A stretch of 7,170 bases of DNA from Nitrospirae bacterium UBA4572 (GTDB taxonomy: Bacteria > Nitrospirota > Leptospirillia > Leptospirillales > Leptospirillaceae), in NCBI GenBank assembly GCA_002387725.1, contig DGKK01000068.1:29921-37090 (forward strand), read 5' to 3'. A model generated the notes under the pieces. The model was not told the origin of the DNA, did not search any database, and was given only the letters and a program-made list of their open reading frames with translations. The number at the start of each line of letters is the position of its first letter. Within the stretch, counting starts at the first letter, position 1. The translations under genes and the position numbers were made by a program. Below are positions 6,046-7,170 of this stretch, in pieces.

Positions 6046-7053
6046 ATGGAAGCCACTGAATTTTACCGGCAAACAACCGAACGGATGGTCGAGGCCCTGG
6101 AACAGGGAACGGCTCCCTGGATTCGTCCCTGGCGAAAATCCGGATCAGGAGAAGGGGGAGGAGATCCTGTCAATGCGGTCACGGGGCGCCCCTATCAGGG
6201 TGTGAATGCACTCACTTTGGCACTTTATGCCCTCTCCTCGGGCGTGGATGACATGCGCTTTGCCACCTTCAGGCAGGCCAAGGAGAAGGGGTGGGGAATC
6301 CGCCGGGGAGCCCAGGGCCTTCCGGTCATCAAACTCGTCGCGCCGCGGCGAGACTTTCCCCGGACTCCTTCCGGAGGGGAGCAAGAAGATGGAGGGGAGG
6401 AGGGAGGAGGCCCCCGGAGAGCCGGCGGGAAGAAAGATTCTTCCGGGAGGACGGGGCTGATTCCCCGGATCTACCATGTCTTTTCGTCGGCCGACATGGT
6501 GGGGCTTCCTGCCCGGGGCGACGAGCATCGGGAATCGGCTCCCCGGGAAAGTCTCCTGGGAGAGAAGGAGCACGAGGTGGCGGGGACATTCTGCCGTCAA
6601 CTTTCGGAGGAACTCGATGTGCCGGTCCATCATGGAGGCAACCGGGCCTTCTACGACCGGGACGCCGATGCGATCACCCTTCCCCCGAAGGCGGACTTTA
6701 GGGAGCTCGAAGGCTATCTGGGAACCCTCTTTCATGAATTTGCCCACGCCACCGGCCATGAAAAACGGCTGAACCGCACTTTTGGTCCCTGGGGAGCGTC
6801 CGCCTATGCCTTTGAAGAGCTTGTGGCCGAACTTGCCAGCCTCTTTGTCGGAATGAGAACCGGAGTGAGCCCCGACGAGGCGCATTTCCAGAACCACGCC
6901 GCCTATATCGGCGCCTGGATCGAAACCCTTCGCAACGACCGGAGGGCTCTCTTTCGGGCATCACACCTGGCCCAGGAGGCCTGCAATCTTCTTCTGGCGG
7001 TTCTGGGAAAGGAGATGGGAGGAGTCGACGGGAAAGAGGAAGGGTGCTCTTAG
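6046..7053 (+). CDS. ArdC-like antirestriction/ssDNA-binding zincin protein
   Basis: Two-domain protein of 335 aa. The N-terminal part (about 5-100, with YRQTTERMVEALEQG, TGRPYQGVNALTL and FRQAKEKGWGIRRGAQG) matches the ArdC N-terminal ssDNA-binding domain family. IYHVFSSADMVGLP (142-155) is the family's usual link. The C-terminal part is a zinc-metallopeptidase-like domain with HEFAH at 230-234, a further His238 in ATGHEKRL, and the acidic helix FEELVAELASLFVG at 256-269. Between them, residues 103-137 form a Gly/Glu/Arg-rich low-complexity insert not typical of the family. The start is set by AAGGAG at 6035-6040, 5 bases before the ATG. ArdC proteins are usually plasmid- or ICE-borne and protect incoming DNA from restriction; some homologues are chromosomal with unknown roles. 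No conjugation genes are visible here. Family assignment is firm; antirestriction activity is inferred. Confidence 0.88.
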   Translation: MEATEFYRQTTERMVEALEQGTAPWIRPWRKSGSGEGGGDPVNAVTGRPYQGVNALTLALYALSSGVDDMRFATFRQAKEKGWGIRRGAQGLPVIKLVAPRRDFPRTPSGGEQEDGGEEGGGPRRAGGKKDSSGRTGLIPRIYHVFSSADMVGLPARGDEHRESAPRESLLGEKEHEVAGTFCRQLSEELDVPVHHGGNRAFYDRDADAITLPPKADFRELEGYLGTLFHEFAHATGHEKRLNRTFGPWGASAYAFEELVAELASLFVGMRTGVSPDEAHFQNHAAYIGAWIETLRNDRRALFRASHLAQEACNLLLAVLGKEMGGVDGKEEGCS

Positions 7054-7170
7054 CTTCGGGCTCTCGCGTAGGGAGCCGGCCACGGAAATTCGACACCCAG
7101 ACGATTCGCCGCATGGAGGGGCCAGTAGGGATCCCGGAGCATCTCCCGGGCCAGCGCCACTCCGTCGGCC
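7050..7170 (-). CDS. NADH:flavin oxidoreductase (YqjM/Old Yellow Enzyme type), C-terminal end only
   Basis: The last 39 codons of a minus-strand gene that enters from the right edge. The visible protein starts ADGVALAREMLRDPYWPLHA, continues ANRLGVEFPWPAPYARARS and ends at a TAA (7052-7050). The pattern (A-D-x-V-x-x-x-R-E-x-L-R-x-P-Y-W-P, then W/APxxYxRA) is the characteristic tail of YqjM-like FMN-dependent ene-reductases, including the Arg and the C-terminal aromatic region that complete the active site of the neighbouring subunit in YqjM. Its stop overlaps the stop of the convergent ardC-like gene by 4 bases. Only the tail is present, so the exact substrate class cannot be told. Confidence 0.8.
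   Translation of the reverse strand, partial: ADGVALAREMLRDPYWPLHAANRLGVEFPWPAPYARARS

Noticed and set aside
6145..6897. Minus-strand open frame (250 codons) opposite the ardC-like gene
   Set aside because: Overlaps completely with a gene that has clear ArdC motifs and a good ribosome site; no domain of its own.
1..7170. CRISPR array, tRNA or rRNA genes, insertion sequence ends
   Set aside because: No regularly spaced repeats, no cloverleaf or rRNA-like segments and no transposase or terminal inverted repeats were seen on reading both strands.

Overview
This window carries an essentially complete Pup-proteasome gene cluster on the minus strand. In transcription order (right to left) it holds a proteasomal AAA+ ATPase of the Mpa/ARC family, the depupylase/deamidase Dop, the ubiquitin-like tag Pup, the proteasome beta subunit PrcB, the alpha subunit PrcA, and the N-terminal third of the Pup ligase PafA, which runs off the left edge. 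Neighbouring genes overlap by 4 bases or are separated by 2 to 20 bases, so this looks like one operon. A strong extended -10 sigma70-type promoter (5628-5657) sits upstream of the ATPase, followed by a leader of about 165 bases rich in palindromes.

Right of the promoter is a gene-poor stretch of about 390 bases. After it comes a plus-strand gene for an ArdC-like protein (N-terminal ssDNA-binding domain plus an HEXXH zinc-metallopeptidase domain). Its stop codon overlaps, tail to tail, the stop codon of a minus-strand gene whose last 39 codons match the C-terminus of YqjM/Old-Yellow-Enzyme-type NADH:flavin oxidoreductases.

How the parts work together, from family knowledge: PafA joins Pup through its C-terminal glutamate to lysines of target proteins. 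Mpa recognises Pup with its coiled coil, unfolds the conjugate and threads it into the PrcA/PrcB barrel. Dop removes Pup for reuse. Here Pup already ends in Gly-Gly-Glu, so Dop is needed only as a depupylase and not to deamidate a terminal glutamine.

Organism: the DNA is GC-rich, with strong Shine-Dalgarno sites and frequent GTG/TTG starts, so it is bacterial. The protein sequences diverge from the mycobacterial ones (for example, a PrcB processing site of Ala-Thr instead of Gly-Thr). The operon is headed by the ATPase and followed by non-actinobacterial-looking context. Actinomycete-like proteasomes are known in the Gram-negative genus Leptospirillum (Nitrospirota), and a member of that or a similar lineage is my best guess. 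This is inference and not proven by the window.
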